From Gymnogyps californianus (Eukaryota; Chordata; Aves; Accipitriformes; Cathartidae): 64,000 bases of DNA. The notes under the pieces were generated by a model. The model saw nothing but the letters and a program-made list of their open reading frames with translations. It did not search any database and was not told the origin of the DNA. The position numbers were made by a program, and so were the translations under genes. Location: contig NC_059486.1 in the NCBI RefSeq assembly GCF_018139145.2, positions 10,602,001 through 10,666,000 on the forward strand, given 5' to 3'. This document shows, in pieces, positions 27,001-39,552 of the stretch (position 1 is the first letter of the stretch; each line of letters starts with the position of its first letter).

Positions 27001-29177
27001 AGGATGCAATGATTTATTTGCATATCCAAGGAACTGTTCTGTACAGTGTTTTGATATTATAAAAATATTTACTGATTTAATTCACACCTTTGGAAATGCA
27101 ACATGAGCTAAGAAATTCTTCTCGTTTTCGCCCTCAGAACTGTCTAGCATCTCACAGAACCTGACTGCCACTTTTAACTGCACCCTGAACAACAGATTTA
27201 ACAGACTTGAGAAATTGTAACTGCTGAGCTCCTTATGTGCGAGATGATAGGTATATCTGCAATCAGGAGACTGTGAATATTCTGCAGTTTGTCGTCTTAG
27301 TTTAGTTCAGTGCAGTAGCACTTAATGCTTAGTCAAGAGAACGGCTTCCCACAGATGATGAGATGTTCTGATATTGTACGATGATGGTACTGTAACATGT
27401 CATTACTTAAGTGATTTTCACTATCCTTTGTTTATGTTCAAATTGAACTATCAGACTGGCATTCCAGGTGTGGGCAGAAATACAGTACCTTCTGCGGAAT
27501 TAATTGATATGTTAAAATCACTGTTACTCAGAATGGCCTTTTCTGTGTGAAATGTTTTATAAAATTTACATTTTAATCTCATTTTCTATAGAAAAAAATT
27601 ATTCACGTGATCATGCTATCTGCTTAGCTGACCCTATAAATTTTGAACCCAGTGGTTAATTTCAATCAAATTTGGATGTCACACCTTCTTAAATATTAGT
27701 CAAGTAGCCATTAGGCAGAAATCTGTAAGCTTCACTAGTTCTGATGGTCAGGAAATGAAGCTTAGGAAAGAATTTAGATAAACAGTTTAACAACTTTTGT
27801 TCATTGAAAACACTATTATTCTATTTAAAACATGGATCTTGTATGCAGAGAGTTTTGAAATTGATTTAAGAAAGGTATGCTTAAAATAGCAAGTTTTTTG
27901 GTTCAAGTAGTATGAAAAACATTTAAATATCAGAATCTTTAAATTCCTCTTTTTAGGGCTTACCTTAGTAAATAAAAAATTGGCAATTTAATTTTTTTTC
28001 ATATTGACAATTTTAAAGAGAAATTGTGATAAAGTGAAAATGTGAACCATTTTTCTTAAGACCTCAGCAGAATTAGTAGAGAAATCTGGTGATGGTGTGG
28101 ATTTTAATGGTGCAAAATCATAAATTATTTCAAATCACTCAAAAGTGGGCCCAGTTTTGCCCACCTTAGTATAGTTTTTGGCAAATATAACCAATGTTTT
28201 CAGAAGATAGTGTATAATGCACGCTGTAGGATGGAAAGATTACAGATTTCCCAGCATGACTGATTGCAACTTTCATAAGGAATTGAATTTAAGATTTAAT
28301 CTTAGACAATTACCTTTGTGAACTTGTGCAAAAAAGAAATTGTCAGAAATATCAGAGGATACTGCTGTTTTTTCCTGAGCTGCATGTTTTTTGATTTGTA
28401 TGACCTGGCAAAGCATTTCCATCCCTCTAGTTTGACCTTTGACTGTATATTTGAGTTTTATTTACTTTTCCTTTTTTCCTCCTTATAGTGCTGTCTAAAT
28501 AAATAAAAATACATTCCTGAGGCTGTAGTTAATACCTTAATCTTTAGGCATAGGTTACTTGCCTTTTGACTTCCATCTGCATTTCTGATTTGCCTGCCAC
28601 TGTAGTACATAGATGCTCTACCCAGATTCTAAAAATGTTTGTATTAGAATGTGTATATATATACATATATTATAAATAGATATACATTATAAGTAAAGTG
28701 AAATATGTGAATATAAAAATGTGTACATGAGTATACATTCCAATTGTTGGCTTTTGCCTTCAAAATGCCTTCCAAAGACCTAAGTTTGATAGCATTACTC
28801 TTTTTCTGGGAGCCAAGTCTCTCTCTCTTCCCAGTTCTAAGTAAGGCGGTCAGGTTTGAGCTCTCTGTTACATCCACAGGGAGATTTTTTTATTATTATT
28901 TTTATAGGCACCAGGCCTGTGAAGTCAGGTCATCTCTCTTTGCTTGCACATCTTTAATCAGATCATCTACTGAAAACATGTGGGTTTACAATAGAGCCAA
29001 CTGTAATTGCAAGCTGATCTGCTGCTTCTGCACCTTCAGTGCCTTTGGCTCTGTGCCTGATATTACTCTTAATAGTGTGTTAATACCAAATAATGCAAAA
29101 ACATTGCTTCCTTAAGCACTTAATAGGATGTACTGTAATGGAGATAAATGGTCTATAACACTCTACTTGTGTTTTAG

Positions 29178-29267
29178 GAAAATGAACTGAAGGATGCTGT
29201 GCAAGAAAAGAATCGCCTGAGCCTTCAATATGCAAGTGTGTCCCACAAAGCACTGCAATATGACCAG
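29178..29267 (+). CDS. RIMBP2: RIMBP2 coding exon 1 in window (coiled coil, long isoform)
   Basis: This 90-bp exon, phase 0-0, has acceptor GTTTTAG at 29171-29177 and donor GTAATA at 29268. It encodes 30 residues beginning ENELKDAVQEKN and ending HKALQYDQ, a charged heptad-rich segment typical of the N-terminal coiled coil in RIM-binding proteins. It belongs to RIMBP2 because it is collinear, in phase and on the same strand as the exons at 34652 and 41387, which are unmistakable. It lies upstream of the Met that starts the short annotated mammalian protein, so it would be used only in N-terminally extended isoforms. Earlier exons must exist because the exon starts in mid-frame without a Met. 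Evidence is exon structure plus composition; the family assignment is inference from context. Confidence 0.8.
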
Positions 29268-32200
29268 GTAATACCATGAGCACAGATCTCATACATTCAT
29301 TTGTTACAGAAATCAGGCTGCAGAGTGGGTAAAGTGGATCGTATAGTCATTTTTTCTGATTTGCTTGCTTCTACTTGAGAACATAAAATATTTTAATTAA
29401 AAATAAATTACAAAAATTGATTTTATGAATAAATGTTATTTTCAAGTGAAAATTTAAGACACACTGATAGACTTTAGAGAGGTACATCATTCCTCTGATG
29501 CATTTTTCTTAGTATTGCAAATTGGTATTAGGCTTTGGTAAAAAGACTTTTTTGGTGATTTTGATGAGACTTGATTGAAAAATTATCTTCTTTTATTGAA
29601 AAATACTGATAGAAATAATTGTTTTCTAGTAGGTTTTTTTTCCTACTCCTCTGCATTTTTTCTTTGCATTTTTAAATTTCTCAATAAAATGTTGAAAAGC
29701 TCTTGTCCAGCAGCAAATGTCCAAAACTCTATTTAGCAGTTGTTATTTCCCCTGTAGCATGGCACATGGCATAGTCTCAGCTATTGGAGGTCCTAATATA
29801 AAAATTATTGTAATAGTAAACATTTTTCTTCAATCCTTTTTTGTGCCTGTTATGGGACAAAAAATATCTTTCTGACTACAGTGTGATTATATCTATGGCA
29901 AATACTGCATGGCGTGACTAGCATGGGAGGAGAGGCTGATGTGCCTTACCTCACCACATATGCGTTCAGTGGAAGAAGCATCATGAACCAGCCACTTTAC
30001 AGGGCTATATTTAGCTAAAAATAAAACTCCAATCTGGGATTTCTACGGGGCTTAAGTGAGTTGCTCGGCAACCTCATTCGTATCAGAAAAGCTGTAACTC
30101 ACATAGGCTCTGATGAAAGCCCATCCTCAAAGCTTGCAAAACAGTGGTAGCTGCATGCTTTGATATCTCTGATGTGCATGTGTCACAGAGTAGCCCACTG
30201 CTGAATTTCCAAACCAAAGGCAGTCTGCTTAAGTCCCTGAGACAATGCAAATTACTAAAATTCAGAGATGGCTATGCATGTACTGTACGTTTTGTGTGTA
30301 GCACCTGGTATTGAAGCAGACCTGAAATTTCCTGTTGCTGAGGAATTTAAATTGTTTTTATATAAAAGACAGTGTAATAATATTTTATGACAGGAGGAAG
30401 CCATGTGTATCATAGCATCACTTCATTTTATTCGTCCGTCTAGAATTTCTCCCTTTCCTAATGTTTTTCTCTTCTCTTTATTGTTTACACGTTGCCTTTA
30501 CTCTTTACTTCACAAGGCACATAAAGTCTTACTTAGGCAGTGTTATATTCTAGCTGACACAGGAATAGCATGCAGCATTAATGCAGTGAAGGCTCAGTAC
30601 ATTGGTGACACTAAAAATGTTAGCCCTCTTACTATCAGAAAGTGAAGAACTATGCGGTTAATAATGCTTTATTACAGGCAATGTTTGTCTCTTACTATAG
30701 TGAAGAGCTTGAGGTACATTGAAGAACCTAGTAAAAGCAATTTTAAATATAAAGGTAAAATGTCAACCTTTGACACATAAGCCACTAAGTTAGCAATAAA
30801 ATTACCTTTTACTATTGTAGTGTCAGAATTTGTCACACTATGGGTGTTTGTTTGTTCAAATATATTAAATACTGTGAAAGGCACAATGCAACAATTCTGG
30901 ATGCCTGTGCTACTAATTCAATATCAGAGCTTCAGTAGGATCAAAGACTTGCTTTAAGTGTACCCTCTCACAATCTTTGCAGTATACCCTGAATGTTAAC
31001 AAACCTTGTGTTTTCCTTCTCGTGTAACAGGTTTTCTGAGGGAATTACTTGGGTTTTTCTGTTTTGTTGGGTTTTTTTTTTACCACACACGATGAGGTTG
31101 AGGATAGATTGTGCCGTTTAGATTACATTTTACTATGCAGAAAGTGTGAAACTATACAACTTTGGATGTGGAGGCTGGAGCAAAATTCTAACAGAGTTAG
31201 GGCTCAGCCCTGAAGGGGAAAACCTGCCTAAAATAATTTATTCTTTTTCACCCTTGAGAGCTGGCCTGAAAACCAGGCCAACCTTATCCAAGCAAATGGG
31301 GCTGGAGGAGTGTTTATGCATTCTGTTATGTAGCACAGATAAAACTATTGCTCATTTTTGCACAATGTAGTTGCTGAAATTTGACTCTAGAAAGGAGTAG
31401 GTATGAGGCTTGCTACCTTTAAATCTACAAAATAAAGCTAAAATTGTATATAACTTACATGATTTAGTTTTGGTACTCTGCATAAGAGAAACAAAGTTGC
31501 GTTCCTGGAGTGGAGTACTTGTGAAAAGATTTTGCGTCCTTAGGAGTGCTATGACACTGGGCTCTGGCTTGTTTTCCTGCTCATCTGAATATATATGGAC
31601 TACTGTTTTTATGTAAAAATAGAATAGGCATTATACATTCAGAATTAATTTCCACAATACCTGAAATCATACCATTTTCATGGTAGTTTCTGAATAATGT
31701 TTTCTGAACAGTATGTCAGTTGTTTGAGAAATTGGCAGGTCTCAAGTCTAGAATTAAGGCAAATGGTGGGTTATAAGGCTGATGGAGCTTTTCACCAATG
31801 AAATAAGCTGCTGGTTTGTTTTGGCGTGCTGTTTTTCAACAATGAGTTACTGTTTAAGTGTTCAGGAAGTGGAAGGCACTTTAGCAGCATTCTGGCCTTC
31901 ATAACTAACTCAAATGAGGGCGCATTTAGTAAGTGTGAAGGTATGGGATGAAAAATAAATTGGTTGATGCATTGAACAGAGAAACATCACAGATCAAAAT
32001 GTTCCCTGTTTCTGTCATGAAATTAGAACTGTATATGATGGCACTCTATTTAGGTCAACTCTTTTTGCCACTGGGAACATTGATGTTTTGATGTGATCTG
32101 TGTGTAATTCAAGTTCATGTATATTCCATATGTTCTTAAACAGCCTGCTTGGAGAGAGCATTAAATTCACATTTAAGAACAAATGTTATCTAAACAAAAA

Positions 32201-34651
32201 AAAAGGCAAATGATAGACTTATCAAGTTTTATGCTGCCTTATGGGTTATATAAATGTGTATATCACAGCATTCTATGTTGTAGAGAATCTTCAGAGGAGA
32301 AAGTCCTGGCAAGAATGCCCTGTAGAAATATTAAAAGTTATCAGTGTTGCTGGAAGTAACAAGAGTAATTATTGGAAGGTGGTTGGTAGATTTGGTTATG
32401 TTCTTTCCAACCTGCAAAATGAAAATATACACAAAACTTTGTTTAAAAGCTGATCTGCCAAAAGAGAAAGTAGAGAAATTATCAGAACCATTTGTGTATT
32501 CCTGAACTTTAACTAATTTAGGTATGCGCTTTGATTGAGATCCTAAATGAAAGATCCTGAGATGTGTAAAATATCTACAGTTCTACCTGTCTCTAATTCA
32601 TCTCTCCAAAATTACATTAGCAGCCTGATAGATACCATTTGTTCTGATAGCCCCTTCACTGCCCACAGGGAAAAACACATAGCAGAAAGGTACCGTGCTC
32701 ACTAGCTCCCAAAAATTATTCAGACTATGATGACTAGTAAGTTTTAGAAAATTCTTTACAAAGGTAGTCAGTTGGTATCAATTGTTTTAGAGACAGGGAA
32801 AACTAAAGCTTGAGGAAAATAACCTTTTCTTGAAACTTGTTCAAAATATTGTACTTCATTCATCCTCAGTAAATTAACTGAGAATCACAGACAATAACAA
32901 AATTGCATCGTTGATAGCGATACCTCATTGCTTCCTTTTTCCACTCCATTATTCTTCAACAGTATACACTGACTGATCTGAGCAATGAAATACAATACGA
33001 AGGATGCAGGAAGTTAATAGATTCTGAAAATCCATTGTTTAATAGTTTCCTTAGTTATAAAGAAATGAGGGAAGAGGAAAAGAAAAATCTGTGCACAGAA
33101 AAAAAATCCCGAGTTTGACAATAATTGCATCAGTTCTTGTGGAAAACATGATTTGTTCCATTTTCCTCTTTCTTTTTTCTAGTCCACTGCACTCTAAAGA
33201 GCCCTCTTGCAAAGATGAATACGAGGGCTGGCTGCAACCATTTAGATTGTTTGGTCCATGGCAAAATTTGCAAGTTAACAAACTGGAGCCAGAAGGCAAA
33301 TAGAAAGGCTGAATCAGTTTCCAAAACAGCACTTTAGAAAATTTCCAGGAGATATCCATGTCAGAGATTGTTTAATGCCATTCATTCTTTTAAAAACCCA
33401 AGCAATTAAAGTAATTAAATTTAAAAAAAAAAATAAAATTGTCACTTCCTTAACTGAAGTTAGAAGGAAACATGAGCTGCACCAAGATTAAATCCTATGC
33501 CTTATCCCAATGCTTTGTACTGCTTTGCCTTTCCTTAGTCAGTAATCCTGCCAGCGTTGTTTATGCTTCTGCGCTGTGTTGCAGTTAACAAAGGAAAACA
33601 GATGCTTCTTGGAACACTGTTCACTAAAAATTTTATGGCTCTTTCTTTTGCTTTCTTACCTTCTATCAACATTGCAGGGAAGTAGAAATAGTATGTGAAC
33701 ATTATGTATTTTTTTACCCAGGTGTTTATTGCTGGTGGGTTTTCATTCTTAATGTAAAAATTGCAGTTTCTGATATGATACAAACTGTAACAATCCTGTT
33801 GTTATACATCAATACAGGACATAAAGCCATAAAATGATCAGGGATAAGAAATCAAATTTTCAGCGGATCTGAATTGAAGAACGAACTTTTCCATGGCAAG
33901 ATAAAGTAGTTTAATATTATATTTTCTTATTTTCTATGTCCGTTTATGAAGTAGTCACTATCACTGATGATTCACAAAATCCTGTATAAAAAAACCTTAA
34001 TCATACTGAAATGGTTAAGCTAGCACCAAGTAACTTAAATTGGAAAACAAATCCTACTTGATGAGTATCTGATCCTTTAAAAAACTTCTGTATGCAAATA
34101 TTTTAAGGAAGAGCAAGGGTTTTGTTGCAGAAGAATACCTATTTTTGAATTGTAGAGACACTGATTTCAAATGTTAGCACAGGCTGATCATGTATATTTG
34201 AGTTTATTCTGAAGTCAATTTACACTAAAGAATAGTCCAGAAAAACGTACATGTGAGTTATATTTCTATATATACGTTAGATCTCTGTCTCTTTATATAG
34301 CACACCCATCTCTGATGCCTCTGAGATCCAGCGATGTTAGGAATTGTTTGATTGTCATTTATTTTGTGCGTTATATAGTATATTTATTTAAATTTGCATA
34401 ACATGCATAACTACAGTTTGGTTACCAGATTGTACTCCTTCTTGAAAAAAAATGTGTTTCATGCATACGTGTATATGAGATACACACAATTTCCTCAATG
34501 AACATTCCCTTCCATTTTTTACGTTTCTTTCCTATTTTCTTTGAACTGTTTTTCCTTTTTCCATTTTAACATACAGAAATGTTTGTGTCAGATATAGTTT
34601 TCCCTTCATTAATGAGCTGCTTGGGCAATAATCACATTTTATTTTTTCTAG
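29268..34651 (+). other. RIMBP2: RIMBP2 intron between exons at 29178 and 34652
   Basis: This intron of about 5.4 kb runs from GTAATA to TTTTTTCTAG and is AT-rich. It contains no domain-bearing open frame. A good pyrimidine tract plus AG at 33181-33182 precedes a 39-codon open frame (33184-33303) that is out of phase with the upstream RIMBP2 donor. I see no interspersed repeat that I can name. Confidence 0.7.
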
Positions 34652-34774
34652 GTAAAATCAGACTATGACCATCTTAGAGAAACCCTTCTCAGAGTGACTA
34701 AAGAACGAGATTTGGCTGTAAAGGAAAAACACCAGCTCCAAGCCAAGCTGGAGAACTTAGAGCAGGTCCTAAAG
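34652..34774 (+). CDS. RIMBP2: RIMBP2 coding exon 2 in window (coiled coil, long isoform)
   Basis: This 123-bp exon, phase 0-0, has acceptor TTTTTTCTAG ending at 34651 and donor GTACGT at 34775. It encodes 41 residues starting VKSDYDHLRETLLRVTKERD and ending LENLEQVLK. It is a clear coiled coil with leucine/valine heptads and dense K/E/R/Q, the kind of helix that mediates self-association of active-zone scaffolds. Its codons run on in frame from the previous exon (QYDQ then VKSDY) and into the next (EQVLK then HMREAA). Being symmetric, it can be skipped without changing the frame. Like the previous exon it is upstream of the short-isoform Met. Confidence 0.88.
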
Positions 34775-36021
34775 GTACGTGTAATGCCATAAAGTCCAAC
34801 AATCCAGTACTTCTATTGCTTGTTTAATATTCCTGATGTTCGTTCCGTGAGTCACAGAAGCATAAGTGCATTGTAAACTAGGGGACTGAATGCCCCTATT
34901 AGTTATGATAAAACATATGGAGGAGAGACATCTTTAGAGATCTTTGATACTTTATAAGTAATTGGATATAGGTTTTCCCTATACAGCTATTGGAGGTAAA
35001 TCAAGATGAGAAGAAAAGGATGAGGAGTGACAATGCTGATGAAGGAAATATGAACAACTGCCAAGATATTTTACTTTAAAGAAAGCTATGTCTGCCAGTC
35101 TAACTTGATGCAAAATGTTATTGTGGCCTTGTGAAACAAGCTGTTGGTAGCAGTTCATATTGCCTGTGCAGAGTGCATCCCATTGTCAGGACAGAGTTGC
35201 AAAACCTGCTATTGTTTTATTAGAGAGGTCTTATTCAGAAAGAATTATAGTGCATAACCACCTTTCTTTTAGCATGCTTCTAGAGAAGCTTAGTACACTG
35301 ATGTCTAGCCATGCTTGTTTTCTAGATGCACAGTTGTTTTCACATCATCAATTTGCTGCTTCCTTTTCAACTTAGAAAAATTCAATAATGCATTTTGAAT
35401 CACAAATGTATTCTTCAGTAGAGGTTTCACTGTGTAGTTGAAGATGCTGTCCTGCTTCTGTTTTCCTGGTTATTGTGCATAATGCCATGGGACAAACTAA
35501 TTCTATGAAATAGTGGAACTCACCAGGTGAATCTAACGGAGACGAGATCTGGCTGAGATGATGAGGTAGAGTAAGAGTAAAATTCAGTTGGAAAATGGAA
35601 TCAACCAAGAGATTATTACTTACCAGCTAATTCAAGGGGACAATAATTTGTATATGTTGAAACAAAGTGCAAAAAAAATTCCAGTGGTGGGAAGGAAATA
35701 GTGCTTTGCTAGGAAACAGCCAAATTCCTGAAGTGTCATTGATTAAAGATGGAAGTCAGTAACTTGATAAGCCAAACCTGATAGATGGATCAGGAGTAAT
35801 GGAGAAGGGTCTGAAAGGTCCCTTACAGACAACGAGCTGGTGTCCAATGTGATGCGGTAGAGGGAGCCAGTGGAAGGAACCATATGATGTGGCAGAAACA
35901 CAAACTGGTTTGAATGGGCCACTGTTCCCAGGGTTTCTTAGTTGTAGAAAATATGGAATTTGTGATGTGGAAAACTGCCACCAAAACGTGCTTTGAAGAG
36001 GGTTAAGCAACTAAGATTATT

Positions 36022-36022
<1 letters not shown>

Positions 36023-36052
<30 letters not shown>

Positions 36053-36078
36053 AGACAAAAAAGAAAAAAGAAAAAAAG
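36023..36078. repeat. A23 run with A-rich extension
   Basis: A run of 23 A is followed by A-rich sequence interrupted by single G or C bases to about 36078. It could be a decayed poly(A) tail of a retroposed sequence lying at about 35400-36020 on the + strand, but I recognise no source gene there. It may simply be low-complexity DNA. Confidence 0.8.
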
Positions 36079-38949
36079 TCATGCAGTTACAGATGTTTGC
36101 ATCAGTGGAGGAACTGCACTGGTGAGGACTACAGTGAGAATTCTTGAGAGAGAAAACACTTGTAAACACTAGTCTGTAATTCAGACCATTCAGAAAAATG
36201 AAGGATGTGTTTGTCTGGTTAGAATGGAGCATTGATCCAGTGCTGAAACTTTTTTGACAGATTGCCAAAGAGCTGCTTATTTTTCATCTTCTCAAGCCCA
36301 AAGTTTTCCTTTTTCAAACCACTGAAGTGGATAGTAAAGGAGGGATGGATGCCCTGAGAGTAGGAGGAGATGGAAATGAAAATAAGAGGTCTAAGATCTT
36401 AAATTTCAAGCAAGACATTCTTTGCAGAATATTTTAATAATGCTAAGTGGCTTCAGCCAATGTTTGTCGTAAGTACAATCACTTACTTAAAATTGGATTT
36501 GTTAATGATTTTGACTTGCATCAGACTCACTCTAAAAGGGGAAAAATAGTTTTGCTGTTGGCTGCATCAGAATAGATCTGGGCTTTTGGAGATGATTGTA
36601 GTGATGAAAATGGCTACCTGTCTGTCTGAATTTTGAGAAGGAGAGATTTTTTTTTTGGCTTGTTGCACTGGTAATACATTGTTGAAACCCTCTCTCAAGC
36701 TTTATTTGATATTGCTCAAGAGGTGAGGAGAAGGTTTTCCAGCTACAAATGGAAATAAAAGGTGGTTATAAGTTACGGCCCTCTTGCTGAGCCTCCAAAA
36801 GACTGTAGGGTTATCAAAAGGAAGCTGACTGCTCCGTAACCAACTTATTCCAGCAGCTTCTGGAAACATGAGCTGTTGAAATTACATACTAGGCAATGCC
36901 AAGGGGAGTTAACTGTTATGTGTATTGTTGTGCCGTGAATTATCAATGTCCTATTTACCAGTCAATAGGTAGCACTGATGGAATAAATCTAGAATTAAGT
37001 GCAAATAAGAAATAGATCTACTGGGAAAGGAAAATTAAACTGTTTGCTTAAATAGAAGAGTGATACACTGTTATCTGTCTTTAGACTAATACAACTTTCC
37101 CAGGAACAAGTAGGAAGTTTTTCTCTAGCAATGGAAGATAATTTACTTTTTCTGTTATTTCCTTCCTTTTCTTCTGGGGATTACAAAACTGACAGTTCCA
37201 CAGACCTTTATCACTCGCTATTTTACTGTGTGCCATGTGCTACTACCTATAGAAAGTAGGATCAACACCTAGAACCTATTTCAACAGATACGGCTTGCCT
37301 GTGCTCTCTATATAATGATTGTGGGATTCCAGCTTGATAGCTGCAGAAATTCACTTCTTCAAGGACCACATAGTAGAAAGATAAGAGGAAAAAAGTCTAG
37401 AAAAGAAATGAACTGTGAATTCACGGCTCATAAAACAGCTGAGGATTAGACTTTGCTCTAAGTAAACTGGCATTAATTCTCATTTCATCAAATCAAAATA
37501 CAAATTATTATTGTCTGGACTCCTATGCTGCTAAAGAAAACCACTCTCATGAGCAATAAAATTCATTTCTCGTACCCTGTTCAGATACTGATTTTGCTAG
37601 GCTTGTATGTTTTTGAACACTTGAAACTCCTCTAATGATGGACTGTGTTTTATTTTCTTAAAACAAATTAAAGAATGGACTTCCTTCTTTGGCCATACCG
37701 AACAATGTTCATTTCTCCACTCTTTAATTAGATTATCTACTGGCATTTGACTTAATGTTTCCTCCAAATTTCTTCTATAGGAGAGCTGAATCTGGTTATT
37801 TGACTGATTTTGCTTAACTTCTACTGCAATAATACTTCTAATGAATGTGGGAGGAACATTCTGTAAATCTCACTGTTCTGCTTAAGAACTCCTTCAAAAG
37901 TTTTCCTTCACTGAAACAAAAATTGTCTGGTGGATATAGAGATCCTGGCTTTTCATGTTCAGTAGTTCTCTCCCTTGAGCAGAACCCTTCTGAGCTGGCA
38001 GAGTACCTTGAACAGACTTGAAACCCTAAATCTCATTTTTAGCACTAAACCATGCCCAAGCAGATGCAGTTAATTGTGTATTTCATGTGTGTCCTCATAT
38101 GCTCGGGAAATTAGTAGTTTGAAAAAATGGTTTGCAGCTTTTCAACCATTGGAAAGTTTCGAGGAATATTTAGCCTAGTTTCCCTGTCAAAAGAGAAATT
38201 CACTTTCTCTTTTGAGAAATTCAGGATGTATCAACAAAGCAGAAAAGGGAAGATGAAGAACTGCTGAATTAGCTAACTTCTGAGAATCTTCACAGTGCCT
38301 CTCACATAGAACAGTTCTGATTTTCTGATATGTTCAGCCAGCTTTTCCCATTCATTCCACTGTAATGGTGCCCACCCATCTGCAAGTGCAGATGACAAGT
38401 CCTTTGATAAGAATACTTGAGTGAGAATTAAATTTGCTCCCCATTCAGCATCATGTATGAGTTCTTTCTCATAAACAAGACTTTAGTACTTGAAAGCCAT
38501 TTGACTTTGTTCTAGCATTAACCAGTTGCACGTTAGAACTGTAAAAGTCACTGCTATAGAAAAGAATGGGTTTCCTTGTTTTTTTTGCAGCTGTAGGTAA
38601 TACAGTGCAACCACTGAAATGGTTGGAGCTAGGATGGGCTATTCATTGTCAAATCCCCCTGCTGCCCATGAGGAAGCTGGAAAAACAGGAACTGTTTGAG
38701 CAGGTCCCTTAAGTGCTATTACAGAAACAGTTTATACTATACAGCTGTCTAGCTCTATAGTTTGAAAGAAAACTGAGATATGCACGATGTCCCCAGTTCA
38801 TCCTCTGCTGCGTAGCCGGATTCTTGCCTTTGATCTGAAAGATACACTGCAAAGGTTCCTTCTTCACATTTTCTTTGAAGGATAGAGCATTATTTGCCAA
38901 TTGTTTTGAATTATGAAGTCCTTACTGTATTTTTTCTATGCTCTTTTAG

Positions 38950-39224
38950 ATGTGTATTTGCTTTCTGATGTTGGAGTAACATTATTAGGACCTCTTGAAA
39001 ATGTGCAAAAAGGGAAGTGCAAATTTACATGTTTAGAGAGTTCTAACCTGCTTCACATTAATGACAGTGGTAGCATGGACAAATGGATTGCCACCACCTA
39101 CGCAAACCATGGCAATGTGATCATTGTGGAAGTCAATCCTGAAGGAAGATGCAGAAAGAATTCAGCAGCTCAGAGCTTTCTCCCTGCTGCTCTTCTGGTG
39201 ATCTGTGCGGTGCTCCTCCACTAA
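38950..39224 (+). other. Unassigned exon-like open frame with hydrophobic C-terminus
   Basis: A pyrimidine-rich tract ending CTCTTTTAG at 38941-38949 is followed by an open frame that runs to a TAA at 39222-39224, roughly 90 codons. The frame is also open back to an ATG at 38913. The peptide looks like real protein. It has three cysteines spaced as in a disulfide-bonded extracellular module (KGKCKFTC and PEGRC), a possible N-glycosylation site (NDS), and a final hydrophobic stretch, FLPAALLVICAVLLH, directly before the stop, as in GPI-anchor attachment signals. Read from the phase 0 RIMBP2 donor the segment hits a stop after nine codons, so it is not an ordinary RIMBP2 exon. It could be the last exon of an unannotated nested gene or a fragment of a duplicated or retroposed gene. 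I cannot name the family. Confidence 0.4.
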
Positions 39225-39484
39225 GGACCCAATAAGTCAATAGACTAACCCAATTAGTCTATTCCCCTCAGGCTTGGAAGAAGAAATGATAGTAGCTGAT
39301 GTGCAGATAGGAAGCGCAAAACAGATTTGCAGACAGAACTGATTTGTGAGCAGAGTGGGAGGGGAGGAATTGCTTCTGATTTGGGGGAGATTTAATTGCT
39401 GTGCCAGGGGAGGGACAGATGATGGGGTGAAGAGATCCTTGCTGCTTTAAATACTAAGGAGATCATGACAATACTAAAATGACT

Positions 39485-39552
39485 GAGAGATACTTTTAGG
39501 TTAACATAGATGACCAAATGGTCTTTTCTGACCTTAAAATCTGTGAACTGTA
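39485..39552 (+). repeat. Possible CR1-like LINE 3' tail
   Basis: The segment GATGACCAAATGGTCTTTTC (about 39510-39529) followed by TGACCTTAAAATCTGTGAAC resembles the 3' end shared by many sauropsid CR1 elements, in + orientation. The extent upstream is unclear and similarity was judged by eye only. Confidence 0.4.

Larger units (their letters stand above)
1..29177. other. Upstream intron or 5' region of RIMBP2, no certain coding exon
   Basis: This long AT-rich stretch lies before the first exon that I can assign. Open frames on both strands are short, have no recognisable domains and mostly lack splice context. Contents worth noting are a TA/GA microsatellite near 684-732, a G12 run at 8034-8045, an AGT repeat at 15206-15227, a G11 run at 24022-24032, and an exon-like segment at 12053-12110 with good acceptor and donor signals. 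A strong pyrimidine tract ending in AG at 6231-6232 has no long open frame after it. A short stretch near 26860-26890 resembles an old sauropsid repeat. I see no CpG-rich promoter. It is probably an intron of the long RIMBP2 transcript, because the first certain exon begins with an acceptor and in mid-protein, but distal first exons could lie here unseen. Confidence 0.6.

Noticed and set aside
28744..29115. Plus-strand open frame of 123 codons just before the first assigned exon
   Set aside because: Hydrophobic and cysteine-rich without a pattern. It ends before the acceptor at 29177 and is not in a splice relation to it.
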